Source: DATNPX01 sp036702975 (GTDB taxonomy: Bacteria > Cyanobacteriota > Vampirovibrionia > Obscuribacterales > Obscuribacteraceae). From it: DNA of 64,000 bases. Location of the stretch: contig DATNPX010000032.1 in NCBI GenBank assembly GCA_036702975.1, positions 1 through 64,000 of the forward strand. Direction: 5' to 3'. Below the pieces are notes generated by a model, which saw only the letters and a program-made list of their open reading frames with translations, made no database searches and was not told the origin of the DNA. Positions 1 through 8,686 of the stretch are shown in pieces. The position numbers and the translations under genes are program-made. How positions within the stretch are numbered: the stretch's first letter is position 1; every line of letters starts with the position of its first letter.

Positions 1-472
1 TTGCTTGCAGAACCTTACCGAGAATATTTACAACCATGAAAAGGGCGTCGCCTATACCAAGCGAATACGCCATTACATTGGCAATTTCAACCAGGAAGGT
101 GTCACGGAAAGTATCACGCTGAACAACATCGTTGATTTGAGCGTGCCTGATAATGTCATTCAATTCTCCCAAAATGACACGGATAGTATTTGTTTCATGC
201 TGAGTGATCGGCGCATGACGGTTTAGGCTGAGCGACCCCAAAGTTCTTCCATGCAAGGTCAACGGCATGGAAAAAGCAGGAACAGCAGAAAAGTCGTCTA
301 ACTCACCGGGCTGTTTGTACTCGCAAATGGAGGTAACGTTAGCATCGAGAGGGTTGCTCAGCATGATCTGGCAGACATCAGCATTAAAGCTGTCCGCAAT
401 CTCCTTCACAGTCGTTTCGAGGATTTTTTTCAAATCTCGAACACCGCGAAGCTTCTTGAATAGATCGCTCAT
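1..472 (-). CDS. GAF-domain protein (C-terminus beyond the left edge)
   Basis: The minus strand stays open from the ATG at 472 to the edge of the window, giving 157 residues with no stop. The product begins MSDLFKKLRGVRDLKKILE, an amphipathic helix, followed by a GAF-like alpha/beta domain (about residues 15-110; segments such as DSFNADVCQIML and LGSLSLNRHAP), then a linker helix and what looks like the start of a second similar module (VEIANVMAYSLGIGDALFM). The start is preceded by AGAGGGA at short spacing; a better Shine-Dalgarno (TAGGAG) lies further upstream but has no standard start behind it. GAF domains bind small ligands or mediate dimerisation in sensory proteins. The output domain is not visible, so the role is unknown. 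Confidence 0.75.
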   Translation of the reverse strand, partial: MSDLFKKLRGVRDLKKILETTVKEIADSFNADVCQIMLSNPLDANVTSICEYKQPGELDDFSAVPAFSMPLTLHGRTLGSLSLNRHAPITQHETNTIRVILGELNDIIRHAQINDVVQRDTFRDTFLVEIANVMAYSLGIGDALFMVVNILGKVLQA

Positions 473-786
473 TCCCTCTTCGTTGCTGATGATCTTCTCC
501 TACGCTTCCGAAGCCGAAAACTGCTGCACTCGATGACGAGTCGCGCTACTAGTTAGTATCCCAAAAAAACTTCCAAATAAACCATAGACAATCATAGACC
601 GATAATAAAATGAGGCAGGACGGGGTTTGTTCCGGCAGAAAATGCGGTCTGGCCAAAACAAAATACGACATTATTTCCAAGACGAGAATGGTCAGAACTC
701 TTGGCCAGCACAAGCCCGAGTAGCTTCCATTTCATCTTGGCCAGGCGACCGATAAATGGTGAATTTGGGCACCTCAAATTAGCTTC
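473..786. other. intergenic region
   Basis: This stretch lies between the NUDIX gene and the GAF gene, both on the minus strand. A 61-codon minus-strand frame (592-777) has no family resemblance and no convincing ribosome-binding site, so it is not called. No clear terminator, promoter or repeat was seen apart from several GGCCAG words. Confidence 0.5.
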
Positions 787-1326
787 TCAGATTTGAATCT
801 CGATGCCGGTCAGGGCCAGTACTTCGACCACATTTTTGGCGAGCGGATATTCAAGCAACTTGCCGAACGGAATCCAGCGGGCTCCGTGCACTTCCTCGTT
901 GTCAACCAAGGCAGGCAAAGCTCCAGCGCCTGAGTCGTTTACGCGCGGGCGGCATAGATAGGCGATATCCACGTGATAACAAGGGATACCTTTCTCCACT
1001 GCGTACACAGCGTGCATGCACAGCGGTTGCGGCAAAAGAAAGGCGTCAGGATCGCCAGTGTCGATGAGCTGCGGACTCAGGACGTCGACAGTCACGCCGG
1101 TCTCTTCAAAGACCTCGCGCACGACCGCTTCGTGGGGCAACTCCATCTCCTCGACATGTCCGCCCGGCGGCAGCCAGGCGCCGATTCTCTTGTGGTGAAT
1201 CAGCAAAACATGGTCTTTGTGCACAACAACACCACTAACCGTCAAATGCTGGGCGGTCGAATGACGTTTGGGCATAGAATGAACTTGGCATTCTTCTAAA
1301 ATTTTCAAAGTAGCGAATTTTTCCAC
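787..1326 (-). CDS. NUDIX hydrolase
   Basis: A hydrolase of nucleoside diphosphates linked to another moiety. A full Nudix box is visible in the middle of the protein: GGHVEEMELPHEAVVREVF followed by EETGV, matching GX5EX7REUXEEXGU, with the Mg-binding REXXEE residues intact. The domain starts with a typical strand (TVSGVVVHKDHVLLIHHKRIG) and length (179 aa) is normal for the family. The longest frame begins with GTG at 1326; an ATG at 1275 (MPKRHSTAQ) is an alternative that removes 17 residues, and neither has a strong ribosome-binding site. The substrate cannot be told from sequence. It points away from the operon that starts at 1522. Confidence 0.88.
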   Translation of the reverse strand: MEKFATLKILEECQVHSMPKRHSTAQHLTVSGVVVHKDHVLLIHHKRIGAWLPPGGHVEEMELPHEAVVREVFEETGVTVDVLSPQLIDTGDPDAFLLPQPLCMHAVYAVEKGIPCYHVDIAYLCRPRVNDSGAGALPALVDNEEVHGARWIPFGKLLEYPLAKNVVEVLALTGIEIQI

Positions 1327-1521
1327 GGCTAAATCCAGTTTTCAAATTTTGGGCTGGCGGACAGCAAGACGATTAATATCACCCCGGTCAGTGCAGTAAG
1401 CTAAAGGGACACCGCAGAAGAGATGCTCAAGAGTAAATCCATGTGCATGTAGGTTATGTCCTGCCGGGGTCCGATGACGGTCCGAACCATTTAACACGAT
1501 GCTGGTCCGAATGCCAACTGC

Positions 1522-2172
1522 ATGAATTTTCCAGATATTTCAGAACAGATAAAGCAAGTGGCGAGCGGCTACAGCTACAACAAGCCGCCAGAATTCCTCA
1601 GCGTCTTTCAGGACATGCTGGAACGCGTATTGCGGGTGATTGCGGACCTTCTGGATATGCTTAACATTCACGTTCCGGCGCTTACAGACAGCCGCTCCGT
1701 CAGCAATCTAATGCACATAATTCTCGTGCTAATCGGAATAGGCTGTTTCATCGCGTTGATCTTTGCAGTTTCTTTGCGTATTAGGCAAATTCGCTTCTCC
1801 GAAGAACGCATGAAAACGCTAGGTGCAACAACAAATATCCTGCTCACTTCGGAAGACTGGCAGCGCGAGTCTGAGAATCTCGCCGCTCAAGGGCAATGGC
1901 GTGAGGCTTGCCGCGCCCTATATTTTGCGCTTTTACGCCTGCTCGACGAACGTGAAATTCTAAAGTTTTCGCCAACCAGGACCAATTACGAATATTCGTA
2001 CGCGCTTGTGCGCCGTAAAGAGCTTGCCGACGGCTTCAAAAAGCTCGTGGGAGTTGTCGAAGCAACTTGGTTCGGCAATTATCAAGCGAATCAAGAAGAC
2101 TTCGACCGATGCAAGGCTCTTGTCGCCAAATTAACTAAGTCGCTAGATACTCGTGAAGAAAAGACCAACTGA
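1522..2172 (+). CDS. DUF4129-type membrane protein, first gene of a MoxR/DUF58 operon
   Basis: 216 aa. Residues about 65-88 (MHIILVLIGIGCFIALIFAVSL) form one membrane segment. The C-terminal half is a soluble helical domain with the DUF4129 pattern (ESENLAAQGQWREACRALYFALLRLLDE ... YALVRRKELADGFKKLVGVVEATWFG), the last part resembling the W-Y/F-G ending of that family. DUF4129 genes regularly sit with DUF4350, MoxR ATPase and DUF58 genes, which is exactly the order here; the next gene begins 8 bp after this stop. The likely role is in an envelope-associated MoxR chaperone or assembly system. The function is not established experimentally for this family, so only the family and context are firm. 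Confidence 0.8.
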   Translation: MNFPDISEQIKQVASGYSYNKPPEFLSVFQDMLERVLRVIADLLDMLNIHVPALTDSRSVSNLMHIILVLIGIGCFIALIFAVSLRIRQIRFSEERMKTLGATTNILLTSEDWQRESENLAAQGQWREACRALYFALLRLLDEREILKFSPTRTNYEYSYALVRRKELADGFKKLVGVVEATWFGNYQANQEDFDRCKALVAKLTKSLDTREEKTN

Positions 2173-2180
2173 TACCAAAT

Positions 2181-3455
2181 ATGATGGCACCTTCTATCGG
2201 CACGAACGACTTATCCGCACCCATTGTCAAGGCGCAAAAGCTCGACCGCCGGAGCATGCTTCTGGTTGTGTCCTTCGTCCTTGTCAGCGCAATTCTGGGA
2301 TGGGTTGGACTGTTCTACGACGAAGCGATTGAAAAATGGGCACCGGAGCGCATACCTTCTGCCTCCACTTTCAACAAGAAACCATCTGGCACATCCGGCT
2401 TCATGGAGATCGCCGAACGTGCCCATATCGCCTGCTCTCGTTGGGTGCTGCCCTACCGGCAGCTGCGAGGAGAAAAAGGAACCTTGGTCGTATTTGCACC
2501 GCGAGAATCACTCAAAGATTTCGAAGCAGTCCAGTTGCTCAACTGGGTCAAGGAAGGCAACAAGCTTGTCTACATGGACCATTTCAATTTCAGCCTCACC
2601 CGACATCTGCTGGACAAGCTAAATATCGAGATAGCTGACGGAATCAAGCTGAAGGACAAAGCAGTGCCCAGCCCGAATAACAGCACCGATTTCAGTCACG
2701 TAAAAGCAGTAACATTGAGCTGCGACACACGGCTGAAAGGCGGCAATCCGATTCTCAAAGACGTGAGCGGAACAATATTCACGCGACTCAGCTGCGGCAA
2801 AGGCGAAGTCGTGCTAGGCACCGCCAGCGATATCTGCACCAATAAACGTTTGAGCGACACGAAGGAATGGGACAACTTCCAGTTTCTGACCAACCTCTGT
2901 TATCCGCCAGAAAAAGGAAAACTGCTATTCGATGAGCGCGCGCACGGTTACAGCCAGTCAACGAACGTTGCAGTCTTTCTCGAGAAAAATGCTCCCGGGT
3001 GGTGCTTCAATCAACTACTATTGATCTTCTTGCTTGCTGTAATTAACTCATTCTGCCGTTTTGGCAAGACCAAAGACAATATCATCATTCGCAAATTAGC
3101 AAGCACTGAGTTTGTCAATGGTCTAGCGAGCGTCTATCAAAGGGCGAAGGCGAATCAGCTAGCGCTCGAGATCATTTCCCGCAACTATCGGACCAAGTGG
3201 TGCAAGGCGACGAGTACGTCAGCTCACGAAACTCTTAAGGAGCAGCGCGAGAGATGGAGCCTTGAATTCGCAACCAATCCACAAATGAAACAATGGACAG
3301 ATGGTGCCGGAGCCTTGCTGGAAAAGTGCGAACAAGCGGAGCACACCAGTCATTTAAATGACGGCGACTTCCTTAACTTGGCGCGTGAGCTTGAAGGAGC
3401 CGATGCGCAGCTGGAAGCGCTCTTCGCGCGCCGGGAAAGGGAAGGCGAAAAATAA
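2181..3455 (+). CDS. DUF4350-domain membrane protein
   Basis: 424 aa. There is an N-terminal membrane segment (about residues 25-46, LLVVSFVLVSAILGWVGLFY), then a periplasmic alpha/beta domain with the DUF4350 signature (KPSGTSGFMEIAERA, TLVVFAPRE, LLNWVKEGNKLVYMD), then a second membrane segment near residue 275-292 (FNQLLLIFLLAVINSF) and a cytoplasmic helical tail rich in charged residues. DUF4350 resembles a glutamine-amidotransferase-like fold with no obvious catalytic Cys here. It follows the DUF4129 gene by 8 bp and precedes moxR by about 200 bp. The start ATG 2181 is the first of two adjacent ATG codons. It is likely a membrane partner of the MoxR/DUF58 module. Confidence 0.78.
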   Translation: MMAPSIGTNDLSAPIVKAQKLDRRSMLLVVSFVLVSAILGWVGLFYDEAIEKWAPERIPSASTFNKKPSGTSGFMEIAERAHIACSRWVLPYRQLRGEKGTLVVFAPRESLKDFEAVQLLNWVKEGNKLVYMDHFNFSLTRHLLDKLNIEIADGIKLKDKAVPSPNNSTDFSHVKAVTLSCDTRLKGGNPILKDVSGTIFTRLSCGKGEVVLGTASDICTNKRLSDTKEWDNFQFLTNLCYPPEKGKLLFDERAHGYSQSTNVAVFLEKNAPGWCFNQLLLIFLLAVINSFCRFGKTKDNIIIRKLASTEFVNGLASVYQRAKANQLALEIISRNYRTKWCKATSTSAHETLKEQRERWSLEFATNPQMKQWTDGAGALLEKCEQAEHTSHLNDGDFLNLARELEGADAQLEALFARREREGEK

Positions 3456-3500
3456 GGCGAAGGGTCCGTGAAGCTCGGTGTGAGGGCGCCTAAGTTGAGA

Positions 3501-3597
3501 TTTTGAATAGAACTTTGAATAAAGCGAAGCGATGATTTTGAATAAAGCGAAGTGATGATTTAAATGGCAAAGCATGATTTTGAATAGAGCAAAGCTA
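3501..3597. repeat. degenerate short tandem repeat
   Basis: Between DUF4350 and moxR a unit of about 23 bp, close to GATTTTGAATAAAGCGAAG, is repeated roughly four times with changes (TGAATAGAACT, TGAATAAAGCGAAGCGAT, TGAATAAAGCGAAGTGAT, TGAATAGAGCAAAGC). It shifts the spacing inside an otherwise tight operon. Confidence 0.6.
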
Positions 3598-3653
3598 AAT
3601 CGAGACTTTAAACTTATGCAAGAACAATCAAAAAAGGAGACGGGTAGGTAAAG

Positions 3654-4598
3654 ATGTCCAAAATTGCGCAAGTATTTGGCAATCTAAAGGATCGCCTGAA
3701 CGAGTACATAGTCGGGCAAGAAGCTGTCGTCGACCAGCTTCTTGTTACGCTGCTCGCCGAAGGTCACGCGCTCCTGGAAGGCGTTCCCGGAACAGCGAAG
3801 ACTTTCATGGTAAAGACACTAGCATCACTCATAGGAGTTGAATTTACCCGCATTCAGTTGACACCAGATATGCTACCATCCGATGTCATTGGTACAAGCA
3901 TTTACGATCTCACGACTAAGACTTTTACGTTGAAACGGGGTCCTATCTTTACCAGTTTGCTGTTGGCGGATGAAATCAACAGAACGCCGCCAAAGACACA
4001 GTCTGCTCTACTGGAAGCGATGGAAGAACGGCAGGTGACCATGGATGGGCAAACTCAAAAACTGCCAGAGCTCTTCATGGTCGTGGCAACCCAAAACCCG
4101 ATCGAGTTTGAGGGGACATACCCCTTACCCGAAGCGCAGCTTGACCGCTTCATGCTCAAGATCGTGATCGGTTACCCGCAAATCGATGCGGAAAAGCTTA
4201 TGTTGCAAAACTGGCAAAATGGAAGGTACGGGCGCAAGGGACCGGTCATCGAATCAGTCACAAACGCCGAGGAGATTGCCGAGTGCCGCCGCGAGTTAGA
4301 TGCCGTTAAAGTCGAAGACAGCGTTCTCTCTTACTTATTGGAGTTGGTTCAGCGGTCGCGAAACACATCCGATCTTCAGCTTGGTGCTAGTCCTCGTGCA
4401 GCCTTAAACTGGCTAGCAGCGGCAAAGGCGCACGCGGCTCTTGATGGCAAAGACTTCGTTACTCCAGACAACGTAAAGTTCGTCGCTGAACCAATCTTGC
4501 GCCACAGGCTTATCCTGATGCCGGAAGCCGAGTTGGATGGTATCACATTAGATCAAGTAATCGCTAATTTGCTTAAACAGATACCGGTTCCACGTTGA
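3654..4598 (+). CDS. MoxR-family AAA+ ATPase
   Basis: 314 aa, the usual length for MoxR. Walker A is GVPGTAKT (about residues 43-50), Walker B is LLLADEINR (about 102-110), sensor 1 is VATQNPIEFEGTYPLPEAQ and the arginine finger region LDRFMLK follows. A C-terminal lid domain with the family motif GASPRAALNWLAAAKA is present. MoxR ATPases work as chaperones that remodel or insert metal into partner proteins, usually together with a VWA-type DUF58 protein, which is the next gene. A weak ribosome-binding site (GGAG, further AGG) precedes ATG 3654. Family and motifs are certain; the client protein is unknown. Confidence 0.95.
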   Translation: MSKIAQVFGNLKDRLNEYIVGQEAVVDQLLVTLLAEGHALLEGVPGTAKTFMVKTLASLIGVEFTRIQLTPDMLPSDVIGTSIYDLTTKTFTLKRGPIFTSLLLADEINRTPPKTQSALLEAMEERQVTMDGQTQKLPELFMVVATQNPIEFEGTYPLPEAQLDRFMLKIVIGYPQIDAEKLMLQNWQNGRYGRKGPVIESVTNAEEIAECRRELDAVKVEDSVLSYLLELVQRSRNTSDLQLGASPRAALNWLAAAKAHAALDGKDFVTPDNVKFVAEPILRHRLILMPEAELDGITLDQVIANLLKQIPVPR

Positions 4599-4703
4599 TT
4601 GGTACCAGGCGCCGAGGGGGAGAAGATAGGGCACAGCCAGTGAGCTTCCAGAAAATTGGATAAGCTGCCGGAGTTATAGGCGGACTTACAAAACGAACCG
4701 ACA

Positions 4704-6038
4704 ATGAAAATAGTATTCAGCAAATTGACATTCGCAGTCCTAACGGTCATAGCCGCGGTATATGCATTGTCGGCGTGGCTTCCTGTTCTCAAGCAGCTAG
4801 CGCTTGGAGCGAACCTTCTTCTCTTGCTCGCTTTCATAGTCGATCTTCAGCTTACGCAAAAAGCCAATAAACTGACGGCATCTCGCGATGTGAACGAGCG
4901 ACTTTCAATAGGGCGCAAGAATCTTGTCACGATCCGAGTTTCAAACACTGGAACGGCTCCATTGCATTGTCTTGCAAAAGATGACTATCCCGAGGTGATG
5001 GAAGTAGACTACAAGAACTTTCGCTTCGATCTTGTTCCGTCCGGACAAGCTGTCTTGGAATATAACCTCATGCCCAGACGGCGAGGAGCCTATCGCCTTG
5101 GTAATGTCACCGTTCGCTATCGCAGCCTTCTTCATCTATTCTGGCGCCAGGTAGTTTTCAAAATCCCGGAGAACATAAAGGTCTACAGCGATTTGCGTGC
5201 GTTGCGCGAGCTGTCGTTGCGATTGAGTCGTTCGTCAGCCCAAGGAGAGTTTCACCAGCGAAAACGTGGACACGGAACAGACTTTTCTAGCTTGCGAGAA
5301 TATGCTGTCGGAGATCCGGCGGACAAGATCGACTGGAAAGCGACTGCACGCAGAGAGCGACCAATCATACGGACCTACGAGACCGAGCAAGACCAGAGAT
5401 TAGTCATTCTCGTAGATGCGGGGCGAATGATGGTATCAGATCTCTCGGGACTGACCAGATTCGACCATGCCCTAAATTCAGCTCTAGCACTAGCCCTAAC
5501 TGGACTCTTCTACAACGACCAAGTAGGATTCGGAGTATTTGCAGACAAACCGCTAGCATACCTTCCGCCTCGCCGCGGCAAGAACTATCTCAAAAAGATT
5601 TTGGAAACGACGCATGCACTCGAGCCGCGACTTGTCGAACCTGACTACAACGGCGCGTTAGCCCACTTCGCATCGCTTCAGAAAGGAAGATGTTTGATCG
5701 TCGTGTTTACTGATCTTATCGATCCGCTCGGCTCCAAATCGTTGTTGCAAGGTTTATCGAGCATGAGTCCAAGGCATCTGCCATTTTGCGTCACGCTGAC
5801 AGATAAACAGATCGCGGCGAAAGCCAATAGCAAACTTAGTTCGAGTGAACCCGAGCGTGAAGGTCAATTGCATATGCTCTTTGAGCGCGCGGTAGCGCTT
5901 GATCTTCTAAATCAGCGCGAACTTGCTCTATCAGTTCTGCAAAGGCAAGGATGCCTGGTACTTGACTGCCCACCAGAAGAACTTACAACAAATTTGGTAA
6001 ACAAATATTTGCAGGTTAAGGCGCGGAATAAGTTGTAG
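4704..6038 (+). CDS. DUF58 (VWA-like) membrane-anchored protein
   Basis: 444 aa. Two N-terminal hydrophobic segments (about residues 9-50) are followed by a beta-rich region and the DUF58 core: HGTDFSSLREYAVGDPADK and IDWKATARRERPIIRTYE, then a VWA-like beginning LVILVDAGRMM. The DxSxS metal site of a true VWA domain is degenerate (DAGRM). DUF58 proteins are encoded beside MoxR ATPases and are thought to be their adaptors. The gene is the last of the four-gene operon; about 105 bp separate it from moxR. It converges with the LuxR-type gene downstream. Confidence 0.88.
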   Translation: MKIVFSKLTFAVLTVIAAVYALSAWLPVLKQLALGANLLLLLAFIVDLQLTQKANKLTASRDVNERLSIGRKNLVTIRVSNTGTAPLHCLAKDDYPEVMEVDYKNFRFDLVPSGQAVLEYNLMPRRRGAYRLGNVTVRYRSLLHLFWRQVVFKIPENIKVYSDLRALRELSLRLSRSSAQGEFHQRKRGHGTDFSSLREYAVGDPADKIDWKATARRERPIIRTYETEQDQRLVILVDAGRMMVSDLSGLTRFDHALNSALALALTGLFYNDQVGFGVFADKPLAYLPPRRGKNYLKKILETTHALEPRLVEPDYNGALAHFASLQKGRCLIVVFTDLIDPLGSKSLLQGLSSMSPRHLPFCVTLTDKQIAAKANSKLSSSEPEREGQLHMLFERAVALDLLNQRELALSVLQRQGCLVLDCPPEELTTNLVNKYLQVKARNKL

Positions 6039-6102
6039 TAGCTGGCCCATGCCGCGACGGCTAAAGCGCCGTCAGGTACCGCGATTGCGCCGTCAAAAAA
6101 GT

Positions 6103-6124
6103 GCTCAACCGATATCGGTTGAGC
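6103..6124. repeat. palindromic element, copy 1 (core AACCGATATCGGTT)
   Basis: A perfect 22-bp palindrome: arm GCTC, 14-bp core, arm GAGC. It sits between convergent genes (DUF58 and the LuxR regulator). Read on the minus strand it is followed by a six-T run, so here it might also act as a terminator, but the other copies have no such run. Confidence 0.9.
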
Positions 6125-6128
6125 GAAA

Positions 6129-6165
6129 ATTTTCTGACTCGCAGCGACAGCAGAGGTCAGAAAAT
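6129..6165 (-). terminator. candidate terminator of the LuxR-type gene
   Basis: A perfect 10-bp inverted repeat, ATTTTCTGAC at 6129-6138 and GTCAGAAAAT at 6156-6165, with a 17-nt loop. On the minus strand the stem ends in TTTT and continues TTTCGC, as expected for an intrinsic terminator 30 bp after the stop of the LuxR-type gene. It is adjacent to palindrome copy 1. Confidence 0.55.
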
Positions 6166-6194
6166 AACCGAAATACCTGACACTCAAAGAGCAC

Positions 6195-7670
6195 TCACGC
6201 TAATCCGTTGTCACATGCGTATTTGACAAGAGCAGTTCGGCTCTTAAGCTTTAGTTTTTTCCGAATCCGTGAGGCATGCAACTCCACGGTAGATTCGGTC
6301 AAGAACAACCTCTGAGCAATTTCACGATTGGCTAGTCCAGAGGCGATCAGCTTCAGAACCTCCAACTCCCTCAGGGAGAGGGGAGGCGCATTGAACGTTT
6401 TACTTACTCTCTCTTCTGATGGCTCAGCCTTGCCACCAGGTCCGGTACCACCAGTTCTGCTCACGAGTTCCAAAGTATTAGTCAGTTGCTGGGTGAGATT
6501 CCCGAGAAGATTCATGTTGAACAGTTGGTCTTTTAACTGCAGATAGGACTGGCAATGTCCCAACGCAACAGCCATTTGAGACGCCACCAGTTCGAGCATA
6601 TCCAACTCTCGCTGAGCCCATTTACGACTTGCTTCCCGCTCTAAAATGACGATGACACCATAATAAGCACCGTGATTAGTGATTGGCGCACCAGCAATGC
6701 AGCAAACTCCATTTTCTGCAAAGTATTCGTACTCGTCTTCGCGAAGATCGCCCGAATTTTGCAGCACTGCCAAATCAGTGATTGCAGCAGCCTTGTGGCG
6801 AAATGGCATGATAGCAGCGAGAGGAAAAGGCCCGGTCCTCCCCAATCCCAATGGCGAGATGTCCGGTTCTACATATTCATGAGTGACCATCGGCGATGCC
6901 AGTCCGTCCGTCCTCACAATGAGGCAGCGGCTGGCACCGAGACTATGACCAAAACCATCAACAACGCTTTGAAGAAGTAAATCTCGGTCAAGTGTAGCGT
7001 ATGACTTGCAGATGATTTGACGAACGAACCGCTCCCAACTCAGTTGCTTAGAAAGATTCGAGATTACTTCCTCTGGATTATCGAAGTCGGTAATTTTGCC
7101 GGCGTGCCCCACAACTCCGTTCGATTCGTAAGAAAGAAATCTTGTCTCCTCAAATTTCAAACCGATGAGCTGAGCCAGAATCTGAATAAGCTCCATTATT
7201 TCGCCAGAAACATGGCTAGCCCCGTGCTGGTAAACGATAGCCAAACAGCCGAGCACCTTTTTTTTAACTCTAACCGGGAAGAGAACCACACCCTGACTAG
7301 TGGCATCCTCTGAAATCTTTACTAGGTCTCGTGGCTGAGAATCGTCGCTCGATAAACTAAGCTCCTTAAGAGGTACGGGTTTTCCCGTCTCCAGCATCGC
7401 CAGCAGTTCGGAAGTAGCCTGAACCCTATAAGATTTCCCCTCGCTACTGCTACCGGAAACAGAGTAATCACCGGCAACCACGAATTCCTTACTGTCGATG
7501 GATTTTTCGGAAGAAGCAAGAAGAACCGAGCAGCGGTCTACCTGCAGCCGCTTGCCAATAATCATTGCCACGCTGTTAAGCGCAGCGGCCGAGCGATTAG
7601 TACTATCAAAACATTCGCCAACTTGTCGGATCAGCTGGATTACAGACGTCGAAGCGAGCAATTCCGCCAT
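6195..7670 (-). CDS. GAF-GAF-LuxR transcriptional regulator
   Basis: 491 aa. Two GAF-like sensory domains (about residues 15-185 and 215-375) are followed by a linker rich in Gly/Pro and a C-terminal LuxR/FixJ-type helix-turn-helix (PLSLRELEVLKLIASGLAN, REIAQRLFLTESTVELHAS, about residues 425-485) with the invariant E, G, I and T-V residues. No receiver domain is present, so it should respond to a ligand or redox signal bound by the GAF domains rather than to a histidine kinase. ATG 7670 has AAGG 8 nt upstream. It is isolated on its strand, so its targets cannot be inferred. The inverted repeat at 6129-6165 probably ends the transcript. Confidence 0.88.
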   Translation of the reverse strand: MAELLASTSVIQLIRQVGECFDSTNRSAAALNSVAMIIGKRLQVDRCSVLLASSEKSIDSKEFVVAGDYSVSGSSSEGKSYRVQATSELLAMLETGKPVPLKELSLSSDDSQPRDLVKISEDATSQGVVLFPVRVKKKVLGCLAIVYQHGASHVSGEIMELIQILAQLIGLKFEETRFLSYESNGVVGHAGKITDFDNPEEVISNLSKQLSWERFVRQIICKSYATLDRDLLLQSVVDGFGHSLGASRCLIVRTDGLASPMVTHEYVEPDISPLGLGRTGPFPLAAIMPFRHKAAAITDLAVLQNSGDLREDEYEYFAENGVCCIAGAPITNHGAYYGVIVILEREASRKWAQRELDMLELVASQMAVALGHCQSYLQLKDQLFNMNLLGNLTQQLTNTLELVSRTGGTGPGGKAEPSEERVSKTFNAPPLSLRELEVLKLIASGLANREIAQRLFLTESTVELHASRIRKKLKLKSRTALVKYACDNGLA

Positions 7671-8110
7671 TGAAAAACCTTAGAGAGACCAGAAGCGAAC
7701 AGGCTGTCAAGAAAGGGAAAGCAGATATCCCATTCCATTCCAAACAGTACCACAGGACCAACTTCCCAGGGCATCCCCCATCTGTCGGATTAGTGGTTAT
7801 CCTGAGTCACGGCAGACTGGGCACGGCATTCAGTTCCAAATTTCTGAGTGGACACGAACCCTGGAGACAAACCCTGACTGGAGCACTGGGTGACACACTT
7901 GGTGGGCGCAAAAATGAATCGAATTTCCAGGATGGCTCAGGATGAGCGATTGCCGACAAGCGCCAAAATTAATCTTTCCACTCATCCATTCAACTCATGA
8001 CTTCCACGCCTTTCTCCCACAGAACAAGGGTTTGCGAGCTTAGCATTTTCAACAAGTTTGTTATAGAATTAATCTATGTTCGCTTTTGTACTTACAACAG
8101 GTATCCGTCC
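7671..8110. other. intergenic region between divergent genes
   Basis: This holds the upstream regions of the LuxR-type gene (minus) and the metallopeptidase gene (plus). A 91-codon plus frame (7670-7945) overlaps the regulator start, has no recognisable features and is not called. Near 8060 there is a -10-like TATAGAAT ahead of the GTG at 8111, which suits a start there better than the ATG at 7997. Confidence 0.4.
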
Positions 8111-8644
8111 GTGAGAAATCTTAAAAGGCAATTTGGGAAGCGCTTGGTAGAGGCAGCCTTAAAGTCGCCAACTCTAGTGCAGGACATCGAGCGAATTCGG
8201 AACGAGGGCGTCCATATTCGCCTAGTGGATGGTCCTTGTAGAGCCTATTTCGACCGCAAGAAACGAACGATCTATATTGGTCGCTGGTGTCCTCGCAACT
8301 ACAAACTGATTAGCATTGCTCACGAGTTCGTGCATGCGCTCCTTAAGCCTACAGTGGACCCAATTCCAGGCAAAACCGGAAGGCAGGAATTCATCGACCG
8401 CTGTATTGAAGAGGAGACTGAAGCAATCGTTCACGAAATCATCATCGTAAAAGAGTTGATGCAAGCCGGAGTTAAGGTCGATCCGAAGGAACTGGAGTGG
8501 CTGAATCGTTACAAGAAAGGCGGACGCAGGGCTATCCGCAGGGCGCTGCAGAAAACCATTACTTCGACTACAGGTGAAGACTACCCTGAGTATTATGGAA
8601 GCTGGTATGACGAAATAGTGCCAGCCTGGCAGAGGCTGCCATAG
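8111..8644 (+). CDS. putative zinc metallopeptidase (HEFVH motif)
   Basis: 177 aa from the GTG at 8111; the frame is open from an ATG at 7997, which would add 38 residues without family character. The centre carries a HExxH zinc-binding motif, SIAHEFVHALLKP, and about 30 residues later an acidic helix EEETEAIVHEII that could supply the third ligand, as in gluzincin-like peptidases. The C-terminus is basic, with a final DYPEYYGSWYDEIVPAW segment. No signal peptide is seen, so the protein is probably cytoplasmic. It resembles small putative metallopeptidases of unknown substrate. AGG lies about 9 nt before the GTG. The next gene converges on it. Confidence 0.7.
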   Translation: MRNLKRQFGKRLVEAALKSPTLVQDIERIRNEGVHIRLVDGPCRAYFDRKKRTIYIGRWCPRNYKLISIAHEFVHALLKPTVDPIPGKTGRQEFIDRCIEEETEAIVHEIIIVKELMQAGVKVDPKELEWLNRYKKGGRRAIRRALQKTITSTTGEDYPEYYGSWYDEIVPAWQRLP

Positions 8645-8686
8645 AAACCTGACGAAGGGGTTTGCCAGTACTTGGCAGCAGATTGT

